DNA of 64,000 nucleotides from Pseudomonas sp. CBZ-4 (GCF_000346755.1 NZ_ANNV01000040.1:1-64000); one strand, 5' to 3'; shown: positions 8,233 to 16,422, numbered from the stretch's first letter. The notes: generated by a model not told the origin, from the letters alone. Numbers and translations are program-made.

Positions 8233-11121
8233 TCAGGCGGCCTTGGCCTCGCCTTCGTCCGTTCCTGGAACGGTCTTCACCACATAGCAGCGCTGGGGCC
8301 CTAACCCGGGCAGACGGATCAAGCTGTACGCCTTGCCGTCACTTCCCGGCTCAAGTACGCCGCGTTGCAGCAACTCCTTGTTCACCGCACTGATGTTCAT
8401 GCCCTTGAAGATTTCGGCCCTCCAGGCTTCCGGCAGCACGTAGTAGGTGTTGGTGGTGTGCAGGGCGTCGCCCATGCCGTGTTCCATCGTTTTGCGAAAG
8501 CCCAACCGATCAATCGTGCGTGGGCCGTGTTCATCGATCTTGGCGGCGGCAGATTCCCAGCGGGTAAAGCGGCTTTCTCCAAAGCGCTCGATGACCTGCC
8601 TCAGCCGCGCCAAAATCGCATCCCCCTCGAAGTTACCGGCGCCGCCGCGCTCAGCCAGCCAAGCGTGCAAACACACCCGTGCGGCGCTCGTGGCCGTACC
8701 ATCGGGCCAACCGGTGACGCCGAAGGCGGTGGCCAGCTCTCCGGCCGCTGCTGCGAGGCCGAAGCGAAGGGCGGCGCGCTGGGCCTGCCCGCTGGCCGAG
8801 GCGGGCAGGTTTTGGGTGATGAACTGCTCCACCGTGCGACGAATGATCACCGTCCATCTGAGCATTTCGCCAGGCGTGCACAGTGCGTGCAGGAAGGCGG
8901 TGAGGGGGGTGCCATAGTATTTGGCTACACGCGCCTTGAGCGCATCGGAGAGGGCAGCAGCGTCCTCAAAACCGTTCAGCACATCGAACATGCCGAGCCC
9001 CTTGCTCGCGTCCGCAGGCACGGCGAGCATGCGTACCTCCATACCGGCTTTCAGCTCCTTGTTTGCATCCGCCATGTGCTGCGCCAACGTCTTCTCGCCG
9101 GTCGAGAGAAACAGCAAACGCCACTCCTGCACCTGTCGGCCCGCTTGTCCTCGATCATTCGCCCGTGCCTTGCCGGTGCCATTGCCGAGCATGTAGACCG
9201 TCTCGCCGATAATGCGCGGGTCGCACATGCCGATTTCATCCAGCACCAGGAGGCCGTCTGAGTGCGCAGCGGCGATGGACTCCAAGGCGTTATCTGTCGA
9301 GCGCCACGAACGCACCAGACGAGGTCCGCCATAAACCGAGGCAGCGACCTGCAAGTGGGTAGTCTTGCCCCCGGAACTGTCGCCGTAGAGATGGAAGCCG
9401 CCCGACTCATGCCCGAGCAGGTTGAGCAGAGGTCCTGCAAAGGCCACAGAGACGACAAACGCCAAGCGATGGTTACCAACGCACAGCGCGCCGATTTGCT
9501 GCTGCCACTGCTCCAGAGAGCCCGCCTCGCTGATCGGTGGCAACTGCGCACCTGCCTCATAAAAATGCAGGTGTTCGGCGTGCGAGCCAATCTGTTGTTC
9601 GGGCAATAGAAACGCCTTGTCGTGCCAGCCCAAGCGCGTCACCAAGCGTGCTCGCTGGGCGCTGTCGAAGCCGCCGAGATAACTCTGCAGATCATTGCGT
9701 GCGTTGCGCCCAGATCGACTTCCGGCAAGGCGCAGGCCCATGTCTACCAAGGGGCCGAGTACGTCTTTGCCGAAGTCGCCGGTCATGGTTCGGGCTGGAA
9801 TGTTCCAACGTTTTTTAGCGCCGTCCGGGTCATCGAACTCAACCAACAAGCCCCAGTTGTGGCCCTTGTCGTCGCGAGTGCGAGCGATGATTTCGAGAGG
9901 CGAACATACGGGGCGTGCCTCGCCATCATCGCCTGAATAAAACACCCCTTCAGGCGTCAGGCGAAAGCCGCCGGGCAACAGGTCATTTTTCGATTTCGCA
10001 GGGCGTTTGGCGGGCGCTTTGGCCTTCGATTGTTGAGGTTCAGTGGTCTCAGCAACACTGCCGAAAAGCTCTCCGTTGCGCACCAGCTCGGCGACGTGGT
10101 CAGCGGTCCAGCCTTTGGCTAACGCATCCGCTGCATCGTCGCCGTCTGCCCATTTCCCACCCTTGATGAGCGTGGGCTTTCCGCCTTTGCTGCTGGGCTT
10201 GAACTTGAATACGTCGAGCGAGATTCGTTGTACCGAAGCGGTGCCCAGCTCAATCAGCTTAAGCTCGACGGCGTCCATGCAGGTCTTGCCGCTGGCATCG
10301 TTATCCGGCCACAGCACTACCGTGCGCCCTTTGAGTGGCGTGAGGTCGGCCTTGTGCCAAGAGTTGGAGCCGTTCGGCCAGCAGGTGGCGACGTAGTCGG
10401 GCATTAGCTCAGCGGCGGCGTCAGCAGCCTTCTCGCCTTCACACAACACCACGGGCGCATCGGGGCGCTGTGCTAGCTCATCCAGGCGCAGCAGGGGCCG
10501 AGGTTCCGGCAAGCCTTGCCAGCGCCATTGGGTGGCTTGCCCTTCGGAACGCTTGCACCAGGTCAACGGCGCGAAAACCTTTCGCGGTTTGCCGTCTTCA
10601 TCTGGACCTAGGTCGAAACGATACAACGCCATGATCGGCCGGCCCTGAGCATCACGATAGATCCATACCTTGGACGGAACACCCTGTTGCCGGTGTTTGG
10701 CAGGGCACTTGTTCATGGCCTCGGCCGGGATCGGTTGAATCGCAATCCACTCCGGCGTTACGCTCTTGGCTGGCGTGCTTTTGGTGGTTGCAGATCCTGC
10801 GGAAACGCTGAGCAGATCCGCCAGTTTTTTACAGGCCTCAACGTCCGTGCCGCCGTCGATGTAACGCACCAGGTCGATCAGGTCGCCGCCCTTATCGCCG
10901 GTGGCAAAATCCGCCCAGGTGCCTTTGCTCAAACTGACCTTGAGTGAGCCTGCGCGTTTATCGGTGCGTGTGGGGTTTGGTGCGGTGTATTCCTTGCCGC
11001 CATCGACGCGTTTGCCGTTCGGCAGCCAGTGCGCAAGTACGCGGTCGATGTTCTTCAGAGCAGCGCTTTTTACGTCGGCAAAGCTGGGGCGTTTTGAGGT
11101 GTTGCTGGTGCGCTGAGTCAT
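8233..11121 (-). CDS. Toprim/DUF927 primase-helicase of P4-alpha type
   Basis: 962 residues. An N-terminal DNA-binding part (about 1-110, DLIDLVRYIDGGTD) is followed by a Toprim primase domain with VVLCEGEKAAD and VVLWPDNDASG (about 225-275). A DUF927 segment follows (about 390-530, GGFRLTPEGVFY...). The helicase ATPase has Walker A YGDSSGGKTTHLQ and Walker B LLVLDEIGMCD (about 570-640). Such proteins initiate and unwind replication of P4-type satellites and related islands, recognising iterons at the element origin. The start ATG overlaps the stop of the preceding DUF3077 gene by 4 bp. This gene implies that the element can replicate, at least ancestrally. Confidence 0.9.
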   Translation of the reverse strand: MTQRTSNTSKRPSFADVKSAALKNIDRVLAHWLPNGKRVDGGKEYTAPNPTRTDKRAGSLKVSLSKGTWADFATGDKGGDLIDLVRYIDGGTDVEACKKLADLLSVSAGSATTKSTPAKSVTPEWIAIQPIPAEAMNKCPAKHRQQGVPSKVWIYRDAQGRPIMALYRFDLGPDEDGKPRKVFAPLTWCKRSEGQATQWRWQGLPEPRPLLRLDELAQRPDAPVVLCEGEKAADAAAELMPDYVATCWPNGSNSWHKADLTPLKGRTVVLWPDNDASGKTCMDAVELKLIELGTASVQRISLDVFKFKPSSKGGKPTLIKGGKWADGDDAADALAKGWTADHVAELVRNGELFGSVAETTEPQQSKAKAPAKRPAKSKNDLLPGGFRLTPEGVFYSGDDGEARPVCSPLEIIARTRDDKGHNWGLLVEFDDPDGAKKRWNIPARTMTGDFGKDVLGPLVDMGLRLAGSRSGRNARNDLQSYLGGFDSAQRARLVTRLGWHDKAFLLPEQQIGSHAEHLHFYEAGAQLPPISEAGSLEQWQQQIGALCVGNHRLAFVVSVAFAGPLLNLLGHESGGFHLYGDSSGGKTTHLQVAASVYGGPRLVRSWRSTDNALESIAAAHSDGLLVLDEIGMCDPRIIGETVYMLGNGTGKARANDRGQAGRQVQEWRLLFLSTGEKTLAQHMADANKELKAGMEVRMLAVPADASKGLGMFDVLNGFEDAAALSDALKARVAKYYGTPLTAFLHALCTPGEMLRWTVIIRRTVEQFITQNLPASASGQAQRAALRFGLAAAAGELATAFGVTGWPDGTATSAARVCLHAWLAERGGAGNFEGDAILARLRQVIERFGESRFTRWESAAAKIDEHGPRTIDRLGFRKTMEHGMGDALHTTNTYYVLPEAWRAEIFKGMNISAVNKELLQRGVLEPGSDGKAYSLIRLPGLGPQRCYVVKTVPGTDEGEAKAA

Positions 11122-11390
11122 GGCGCTGTCCTCGTTGCATACAGCGCATCGTTGACGTCATCAATCAGCGCTTTTGCCATTTCGCCCAGGTAGAGAGCGG
11201 GCCAACTGAACCGCTCGCCCTCGTTACTCATGGCTGCATCGAGGGTCAGTTGATTGGCGTAGTACTGAAATAGCGATATGGCCTCAAGTGCGTCCTCGAT
11301 CGGCACGCCTGCATTGACCCTAAACAGCTTTTGAGTACCGCTGGCAACGCATGAGAATTCGGCACGCCCGAGAGTGTTGGCAGTGTTCAC
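11118..11390 (-). CDS. DUF3077-family small protein
   Basis: 90 residues matching the pattern I recall for Pseudomonas DUF3077 proteins: LFRVNAGVPIEDALEAISLFQYY (shown here in part) followed by a predicted helix pair. Such proteins are common in Pseudomonas prophages and islands; no function is known. Its ends overlap both neighbours by 4 bp (start overlaps the stop of the 94-residue gene, stop overlaps the primase start), so it is translationally coupled within the element operon. Confidence 0.75.
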   Translation of the reverse strand: MNTANTLGRAEFSCVASGTQKLFRVNAGVPIEDALEAISLFQYYANQLTLDAAMSNEGERFSWPALYLGEMAKALIDDVNDALYATRTAP

Positions 11391-11671
11391 AGGGCACCCC
11401 CTTTCTGGCTCACTGGCACAGAGGAGGCATCACCGTACATGGTGAGTGTTTTGATCAAGCCCAAGGTCCCGCGCACGTCCCAAATGACGGATGACGGCAC
11501 GCGGTTGGAAAGCAGGGGTTTATCGCCGTCTAAGTGATCTTCCAATAGCATGAGAACTGAATCGGCACGGTCGAGCGCACAGGTGATGGCGTCGATAGGC
11601 AGACCGGCTTCGGCGTCTTGGCTGACGCAGAGTAGATCCTCGGGTAGTGCAAAGCCTGGGAGTATGCTCAT
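11387..11671 (-). CDS. Small helical protein, possibly DUF3077-related
   Basis: 94 residues from ATG at 11671 (MSILPGFALPEDLL). This start overlaps the stop of the 52-residue gene by 4 bp, and the same frame is open for another 161 codons upstream (see 11672-12154). The middle part (PIDAITCALDRADSVLMLLEDHL, in part) resembles the helical core of the DUF3077 neighbour, hinting at a duplication. Function unknown; typical of operon genes ahead of the primase in Pseudomonas islands. Confidence 0.65.
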   Translation of the reverse strand: MSILPGFALPEDLLCVSQDAEAGLPIDAITCALDRADSVLMLLEDHLDGDKPLLSNRVPSSVIWDVRGTLGLIKTLTMYGDASSVPVSQKGGAL

Positions 11672-11826
11672 TGGGCACCCCCTGCGGCTTCCAAGGCTCG
11701 CGCTTTGGACATATGGGCGTTGTAACGGGAGAGACGTGTAGCGAGGCTGGAGTTGGCGTGTAAAGCGGCGAGAGCCATTGCTCGATGAGCAGCAGCGCGA
11801 ATTTTGGACGGATTGGTGGCGTGCAT
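11668..11826 (-). CDS. Very small element protein (52 residues)
   Basis: Starts at ATG 11826 (MHATNPSKIRAAAHRAMALA...) with AAAGGAG about 7 bp upstream, a good ribosome binding site. The protein is basic, Ala-rich and probably helical. Its stop overlaps the next start, which supports translation. I recall similar short ORFs in Pseudomonas islands just after the Ash-like region, without known function. Confidence 0.6.
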   Translation of the reverse strand: MHATNPSKIRAAAHRAMALAALHANSSLATRLSRYNAHMSKARALEAAGGAQ

Positions 11827-12154
11827 TGGGCGAAACTCCTTTGTCTGGGGAGCTGCCACGGTTCGCCGTCAAACGAATTAGGGTGGCAGCTGTACGCAGG
11901 TTGACGGACCGGGGACAAAGGAACCCGGCATACCCGAAGGTATCCCGCGCACAGCCGCCATAAACAGGACGTGCGGGCACAAAAAAAGCGCCTGCAATCG
12001 TGATGGGGGCGCCTGTGCGCCAATGTCTGAACGGGCCGTCAAACCCGGTCGCTGATTTTGCAGCGACGGCCAGAGAGTAACGTCCGTTTTTTGAAAGTGC
12101 AACTGTGCAGATGGCTTGCGGATTTTTTCGATGCGGCATAAATTGATCAGGCAT
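11672..12154 (-). CDS. Ash-like overlapping ORF (upstream extension of the 94-residue frame)
   Basis: An open frame of 161 codons running into the 94-residue gene in frame. Its translation contains WRTGAPITIAGAFFVPAR, VYGGCARDTFGYAGF and SVNLRTAATLIRL, the kind of sequence I associate with Ash-family proteins that overlap the immunity RNA of P4-like satellites. Two GTTTGACGGC repeats of the minus strand lie within it (12044-12035 and 11876-11867). It may be translated, or open merely because the RNA structure is conserved. The start is uncertain. Confidence 0.35.
12034..12071 (-). ncRNA. Candidate immunity-RNA-like hairpin region (P4 cI analogue)
   Basis: GTCGCTG (12048-12054) and CAGCGAC (12061-12067) form a 7-bp stem with a 6-nt loop. 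An alternative stem pairs GGCCGTC (12034-12040) with GACGGCC (12065-12071). GCCGTCAAAC occurs here (12035-12044) and again at 11867-11876. Competing stems plus a distant repeat upstream of the replication genes recall the P4 immunity region, where a short RNA pairs with leader repeats to cause termination. No transcript is proven. Confidence 0.35.
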
Positions 12155-12199
12155 GTAGATTTACCTCAACGCCTCCGGTTGCCGCCGGGGGCGTTTTCG

Positions 12200-12538
12200 T
12201 TAGTGCTGGGAGGCGTTACGACTCAAGTTCATCCAGAACAGGTGATTGCCATGCCGGGAGTTTGTAAGCATCAGCTCCAGCGCAGTCACGTTGGCCTGGA
12301 CACTCGGAATGAGCTGCTCGGTATCCTCAACTAGCACCCCTTCTGGCGGCTCGATTGAAAGCATCACCCACTCGCGAGACGGCCAGACGAGAAGCATTAC
12401 GTGTGCCCCTTTCGATATGGCTTCATCGCGCAATGTGCGGAGGCGGTCTTGGCCTTTGGGAGTAACGTTGGGTAGGAGGCCGATGCCGAGTAAGTCGCCG
12501 GTGTCTAAATTAGTTTGTGGCAGAAAAATAGGAGTCAT
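12200..12538 (-). CDS. Hypothetical element protein, 112 residues
   Basis: Start taken at ATG 12538 (MTPIFLPQTNLDTG), which overlaps the AlpA stop by 4 bp (coupled translation); the longer frame upstream would run through AlpA. The sequence has a beta-rich middle (HVMLLVWPSREWVMLSIE, in part) and no metal or nucleotide motif. No family recognised. Its position directly after alpA suggests early regulation or an accessory role. Downstream, 12166-12190 forms a GC-rich hairpin with GCGTTTTCG after it on the plus strand. Confidence 0.6.
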   Translation of the reverse strand: MTPIFLPQTNLDTGDLLGIGLLPNVTPKGQDRLRTLRDEAISKGAHVMLLVWPSREWVMLSIEPPEGVLVEDTEQLIPSVQANVTALELMLTNSRHGNHLFWMNLSRNASQH

Positions 12539-12801
12539 GCCGCCACCCTGTCGCGAGCAGCGATGCGTGCGTGAGCCCAATCCAAAACTTCAGAAAGGAC
12601 CCATGCGACGGGGGCCCCACGAGCGGTGCTGTCGGTGAGTTTTACTGCTTGTGGAAAGCCGCTTTCAGGCTGGCTCATGAGCTTGTAAATGGTGGGGCGG
12701 GCGAGGCCTACAATGGCCATTACTTCAGTAATTCTGATTAACCTTGTTGCGGGTGCCAGATCTTTGATGTGTACGGGTTTGGAGGGGAGAGAGCTCGTCA
12801 T
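12535..12801 (-). CDS. AlpA-family excisionase/transcriptional regulator
   Basis: 88 residues from ATG 12801 (MTSSLPSKPVHIKD). It contains the AlpA/MerR-like winged HTH pattern: RITEVMAIVGLARPTIYKLM, then FPQAVKLT, then VAWVLSEVLDWAHARIAARD. In P4-like elements and CP4-57, AlpA-type proteins switch on excision or late genes. It is first in the minus-strand operon leading to the primase and is separated from the upstream 303-residue gene by a terminator. Start chosen because the upstream extension lacks family similarity. Confidence 0.88.
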   Translation of the reverse strand: MTSSLPSKPVHIKDLAPATRLIRITEVMAIVGLARPTIYKLMSQPESGFPQAVKLTDSTARGAPVAWVLSEVLDWAHARIAARDRVAA

Positions 12802-12843
12802 AGTCGTGCCTGTAAAGTGAAAGACAGGCACAGACTAAGAGGC

Positions 12844-12872
12844 AAAAAAAAAGCAAACATGGTTTGCTTTTC
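12844..12872 (-). terminator. Terminator after the 303-residue gene
   Basis: The near-palindrome AAAAGCAAACATGGTTTGC continues to 12871. On the minus strand the stem is followed by a run of nine T, so it ends transcription from 12889-13800 before alpA; it could also act on the other strand. Confidence 0.75.
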
Positions 12873-12888
12873 TTCCACTGCATAAAAA

Positions 12889-13800
12889 TTATCTTGGTAG
12901 AAAACCGCCTTTCTTTAGGTATTTCCTTACGGTTGGTATAGAGCCCTTGCCCTGTTTAACGAGTATTTTGACGAGGTCGGCCGCTGATATTTTGGGGTCA
13001 ATAGCGATTTGCTTTATTGCCGATTTGCTTATCTCTTCAAAAAGCTTTTTGGTGTTCTCTTGCTTCGCTGTCCCCGGCTTGCTGTTGGCTTTCCCGGCTG
13101 CTTTGGCCCTTTCCGACGCTTTTGCTGCAAATGCCTGATCCAGTGCAGTTCGCAGAAACCGAGATGCGCTCAAGTCGTTCCGGAGGTTGTCCATGTGGTC
13201 AGCTTCTTGGTATAGCGAAGCTAACATCAATGCTTTTGAGGTCTCGCCATACCGAATGGCGAACTCCTCCCGGGCCTCTATTTCAAGTTCGCTGCTACGC
13301 TCCCTTTCCCTTTTGAGGAGAGAAGCATACTGGGTGGCGTCAGTCAGCCTGATCTGTTCGACTAGATCATAGTCAAGGTCGTAAAGACGCAGCTCTAGGT
13401 TGAAAAGCCAGTTGCCAAGTGCCGTTACTGCCTCGACTGCCTGAATGAGCGCGTAGGTTGCTACAAGCTGGGTGTCGCTGGCTGGGTGACTGATCCCTAA
13501 GACGCCTCGAATGACTCTAGGTAGTGAGGTCGCTTCGGAAAAACAAACGTGCTGTTCAATCACGCTTCGAAGATGAAACATCTTCGTCGTAGTTGATTCT
13601 GCGCAGTCAGCGTAGCGGCCGTCCTCTAGCCAGTAGGACATCGCGTTGTCGATGCAGTGAAACGCATCGCTAAATGTTTCGGAGAATTGGTGATACAACG
13701 ACAACGTGCGAACAGCGATTTCAACATCGTCGAGATCCCAAAGTAGACAGTCGACATCCACGCCGGCGATCTCTAGTTCTATGCCGTAATCAATGTCCAC
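12889..13800 (-). CDS. Unknown element protein with putative C-terminal HTH
   Basis: 303 residues, GTG start at 13800 preceded by GGGGAGAA. The first 200 residues are acidic and mostly helical, with several Trp/Tyr/Cys. Then comes a linker rich in Ala/Lys (KASERAKAAGKANSKPG), and a basic end with ISAADLVKILVKQG-KGSIPTVRKYLKKGG, which reads like a winged or simple HTH recognition helix. The right iteron array (13894-14016) lies in its upstream region. It could be an iteron-binding regulator, a replication accessory or a toxin/abortive-infection-type protein; I do not recognise the family. Confidence 0.75.
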   Translation of the reverse strand: MDIDYGIELEIAGVDVDCLLWDLDDVEIAVRTLSLYHQFSETFSDAFHCIDNAMSYWLEDGRYADCAESTTTKMFHLRSVIEQHVCFSEATSLPRVIRGVLGISHPASDTQLVATYALIQAVEAVTALGNWLFNLELRLYDLDYDLVEQIRLTDATQYASLLKRERERSSELEIEAREEFAIRYGETSKALMLASLYQEADHMDNLRNDLSASRFLRTALDQAFAAKASERAKAAGKANSKPGTAKQENTKKLFEEISKSAIKQIAIDPKISAADLVKILVKQGKGSIPTVRKYLKKGGFLPR

Positions 13801-13893
13801 TGAGTTCTCCCCGACGCCCCAAGGCCAGTGGGCTAACGCTGCGGTTTTCGGAGGGAAACGCGGATGCCAGCAGGGTTGCGGGTGTGGCCTTTC

Positions 13894-14016
13894 TGTAACA
13901 CGACTGTTCGGTGTAACACGTGGTGTTCAGAGATTGCGCATTGCGTGTAACGCTAAATATGTTCAATGAAAACAATGAGTTATTGGTGGGCGTAACACGC
14001 GTAACACCCGTAACAC
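13894..14016 (-). repeat. GTGTTAC iteron array, right copy (inverted)
   Basis: Read on the minus strand, sites begin at 14016, 14007, 13998, 13953 (GCGTTACA variant), 13919 and 13901, giving steps of 9, 9, 45, 34 and 18. The array is the inverted counterpart of 198-321. It lies between the integrase 3' end and the start of the 303-residue gene, so it may be an origin, an operator or both. Confidence 0.75.
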
Positions 14017-14046
14017 GATTTTTGAGGGGTTGTAGGGTTAACAACT

Positions 14047-15288
14047 TCATACAACCTTCCCAAATTGACCTTGCACCACATTTCCTGCCTCCAGGGAATC
14101 GAGATGGTCGGCGTACCATTGCATCATCTGTGTGCGCTGCTCAAGGTACTGAGCCTTGTTGTAAATCCCTCGAACACCTTGTGCCTTGTGGCTGAGTTGG
14201 GCCTCGATATGGTCAGCAGGATAGCCATGCTCGTTGAGGATTGTGCTGGCGATGTGGCGGAAGCCATGACCTGTCTGGCGGCCTTCGTAACCAAGGCGCC
14301 GGAGTGCCATAAGGAAAACGGTATCACTTCGGGGTTTGGTGCGGTCGCTTCGACCTGGAAACAGGAGTGGGTAAGCGCCGGTTAGTTGCCGAAGCTCTAT
14401 CAGTGCTTCCACTGCTTGAGTGCAGAGTGGCACCAGGTGCTCACGACCTTTCTTGCGACCCTTGCGCTCGACTGGAACGGTCCACAGTCTTTTGTCGAAA
14501 TCGAACTCTACCCATTGTGCCTCTCGGAGTTCGCTGGGGCGTACAGCCATCAGGGTCAACAGCCTCAGGCCGAGCTGAACATCTTTTGCGTGGGGGTAGG
14601 AGCGTATCGCTCGAAGTAACCCCGGAAGCTCATCGGGGGAGACGTGGGCGTAGTTCTCTGCTTTTCCCGAGGACAGAAATTTATGCACACCCTCCAACGG
14701 GTTGTTGACGGCTCTGCCTGTTACGCGAGCCAGGTCATAGATATCTTTACAGTAGGCCCTCACACGGCTCATCTGCTCCAGAATCCCCTGACGCTCAAGC
14801 CCTCTCAATAGCTCCATCCACTCCATCGACATGATAGAGGTGTAGGGGCGTTTACCGAGCGAGGGGAATACATGGCGTTCGAGTGCGCCAAGTATCCTTT
14901 TGGCCGTACCAGCATCCCAGCCGCTCAAGCGAGACGTGTGCCACTCCCTTGCTAATGCTTCAAAGGTATCGTTGGCTGCATCGATCTCGGCGGCTTGGCG
15001 AGCTTTCTTGGATGTGATCGGGTTCTTACCTTCCGATGCGTCGGCGCGTAGATCAGCCGCTTTCTGCCGAGCGAAAGCACCGCCCACTTCCGGATAGCCG
15101 CCAAGGCCAAGCCACGACCATTTGCCGTCTGGCTTCTTGTAGCGTAACTCCCAAGACTTTTGGCCGTTCGGCTTGACCCTGAAATATAGCCCTGGGCTGT
15201 CTAGCTCGCGGTATGCCCCTGCCTCAGGCTCCAGGCTGGAAAGAGTAGTGTCAGCGAGAGGGCGCCGCTTAATATCTGTGCGTTTCAT
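14047..15288 (-). CDS. int: P4-type tyrosine recombinase (integrase)
   Basis: 413 residues. The N-terminal DUF4102 arm-binding domain (about 1-90, LYFRVKPNGQKSWELRYK) is followed by a core SAM-like domain and the catalytic domain with Arg in VRPSELREAQ, HxxR in HGFRHIAST, His in LSHKAQG and the nucleophile Tyr in IYNKAQY. It sits 166 bp from the 3' end of tRNA-Met, the usual attachment target of this family. A direct repeat GCATACACG at 15321 and 15333 upstream of the start may be integrase arm sites. The full-length frame suggests activity. Confidence 0.93.
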   Translation of the reverse strand: MKRTDIKRRPLADTTLSSLEPEAGAYRELDSPGLYFRVKPNGQKSWELRYKKPDGKWSWLGLGGYPEVGGAFARQKAADLRADASEGKNPITSKKARQAAEIDAANDTFEALAREWHTSRLSGWDAGTAKRILGALERHVFPSLGKRPYTSIMSMEWMELLRGLERQGILEQMSRVRAYCKDIYDLARVTGRAVNNPLEGVHKFLSSGKAENYAHVSPDELPGLLRAIRSYPHAKDVQLGLRLLTLMAVRPSELREAQWVEFDFDKRLWTVPVERKGRKKGREHLVPLCTQAVEALIELRQLTGAYPLLFPGRSDRTKPRSDTVFLMALRRLGYEGRQTGHGFRHIASTILNEHGYPADHIEAQLSHKAQGVRGIYNKAQYLEQRTQMMQWYADHLDSLEAGNVVQGQFGKVV

Positions 15289-15320
15289 CCTTGTATGCCT
15301 TCAGTTCAATTATTTATGAA

Positions 15321-15341
15321 GCATACACGTGGGCATACACG
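15321..15341. repeat. GCATACACG direct repeat upstream of int
   Basis: Two copies of GCATACACG, 12 bp apart (15321-15329, 15333-15341), lie just before the integrase gene, between it and the tRNA. The position suits integrase arm-type or autoregulatory sites; no experiment supports this. Confidence 0.4.
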
Positions 15342-15382
15342 GTGGGGAAGGATAGGGGTAGATAGAGATGAACAGCCAGAAA

Positions 15383-15412
15383 CAAGAAAGCCCGCACTAG
15401 GCGGGCTTCTTG
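15383..15412. terminator. Bidirectional terminator between tRNA-Met and int
   Basis: AAGCCCGC-ACTAG-GCGGGCTT with flanking CAAG/CTTG forms a strong GC hairpin edged by A and T runs. It can end tRNA-Met transcription (minus strand). Confidence 0.8.
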
Positions 15413-15454
15413 AGGTGATTCATAGACTGCTGTAGACATCTATGGATCGGTACT

Positions 15455-15531
15455 TGGTGGCTACACAGGGACTTGAACCCCGGACCCCAGCATTATGAAT
15501 GCTATGCTCTAACCAACTGAGCTATGTAGCC
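15455..15531 (-). tRNA. tRNA-Met (CAU), elongator type
   Basis: 77 nt with encoded CCA. Acceptor GGCTACA/TGTAGCC, D arm GCTC-AGTTGGTTA-GAGC, anticodon loop TTCATAA with CAT, variable loop GGGTC, and T arm CGGGG-TTCAAGT-CCCTG. The first pair is G-C, unlike initiator tRNA. Its 3' end faces the integrase, so it is the probable attachment site of the island. Confidence 0.95.
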
Positions 15532-15802
15532 AAGTGGCGCGCATTATTCGCGGAGAACGGGAATGCGTCAAGCGTTTATTTTGAATTTTTATCTACGCTT
15601 TCAACTGTTTAAGCGAAAAAGGCCGAAACGGCGACGAGTGGCGCAGTGGGCGCTGATGTTTCTGCGCTGAAGAATTCAGGTGGAGGGTGCGGTTTTACGG
15701 TGAGGGCCGATCCGTCGGGGGGGGCGCGGTGATGGCCCGGTAGTGCCATTGGAGTGTGACCCGGTTGGGCAGATATCCCTGTCGCCCAACGCGTAGCCTT
15801 AC

Positions 15803-16354
15803 TTAGGGGTACCGCGAGTTGTGGGTGACGCGCTTGAGTTGTTCACGTGCGCGCGACAGGCGTGAGCGAACGGTGCCGATCGGAATGTCCAGCACGTCGG
15901 CGGTGTCCTGGTAGCTGCCGTCGGTTTCCAGCGAGGCGTACAACGTTTTGCGCATTTCTATGGGCAAGTGATTGATAGCGCTCAGGGTCGTTTCCAGGCG
16001 GCGGTTGATTTCAAACTCCCAGTCCAGGCTGTTGTTTTCTTCCTGGCCATGCCACAGGGACTCGTCGAATTCGCAATGGGCGGGCTTGGCATACAGGCGC
16101 CGGAAGTGATTTCGGATCAGGTTCTGCGCGATGCCGCACATCCAGGTGCTGAGCGTCGCGCTGCCATTGAAGCGCTCGCGATTGCGCCAGGCTTCCAGGT
16201 AAGTCAATTGCAGAAGATCATCCGCATCTTCTGGGTTGAGCACCCGTTTGTGAATGAAGCGCCGGAGTTTTTTCTGTTGATCGTCTGTCAGGTGGAGCAT
16301 GAATTGAGGCGAACGGCCACCGAGGTGAACTAAGGCTTCAATTGGGATATTCAT
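15803..16354 (-). CDS. hrpL: HrpL-type ECF sigma factor of the type III secretion cluster
   Basis: 183 residues. Sigma region 2 (about 30-95) includes VLNPEDADDLLQLTYLEAWR and STWMCGIAQNLIRNHFRR. Region 4 (about 125-178) includes YQDTADVLDIPIGTVRSRLSRAREQLK. Length and order match HrpL/RspL, which directs RNA polymerase to hrp-box promoters. The gene is divergent from hrpJ. A -24/-12 sigma-54 element lies about 50 bp upstream, so activation by the HrpR/S-like protein at 33088-34026 is expected. Confidence 0.92.
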   Translation of the reverse strand: MNIPIEALVHLGGRSPQFMLHLTDDQQKKLRRFIHKRVLNPEDADDLLQLTYLEAWRNRERFNGSATLSTWMCGIAQNLIRNHFRRLYAKPAHCEFDESLWHGQEENNSLDWEFEINRRLETTLSAINHLPIEMRKTLYASLETDGSYQDTADVLDIPIGTVRSRLSRAREQLKRVTHNSRYP

Positions 16355-16404
16355 GATTTTTTCCTCAATGTAGACGCAGTCGAAACGTATCGACGCGAGC
16401 CTGA

Positions 16405-16422
16405 TTGCACTGCTTGTGCCAA
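16405..16422 (-). promoter_or_regulatory. Sigma-54 (-24/-12) promoter of hrpL
   Basis: On the minus strand TTGGCACAAGCAGTGCAA has GG and GC elements 12 bp apart as in the consensus YTGGCACGrNNNTTGCW. It is placed correctly upstream of hrpL (start 16354). Confidence 0.75.
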
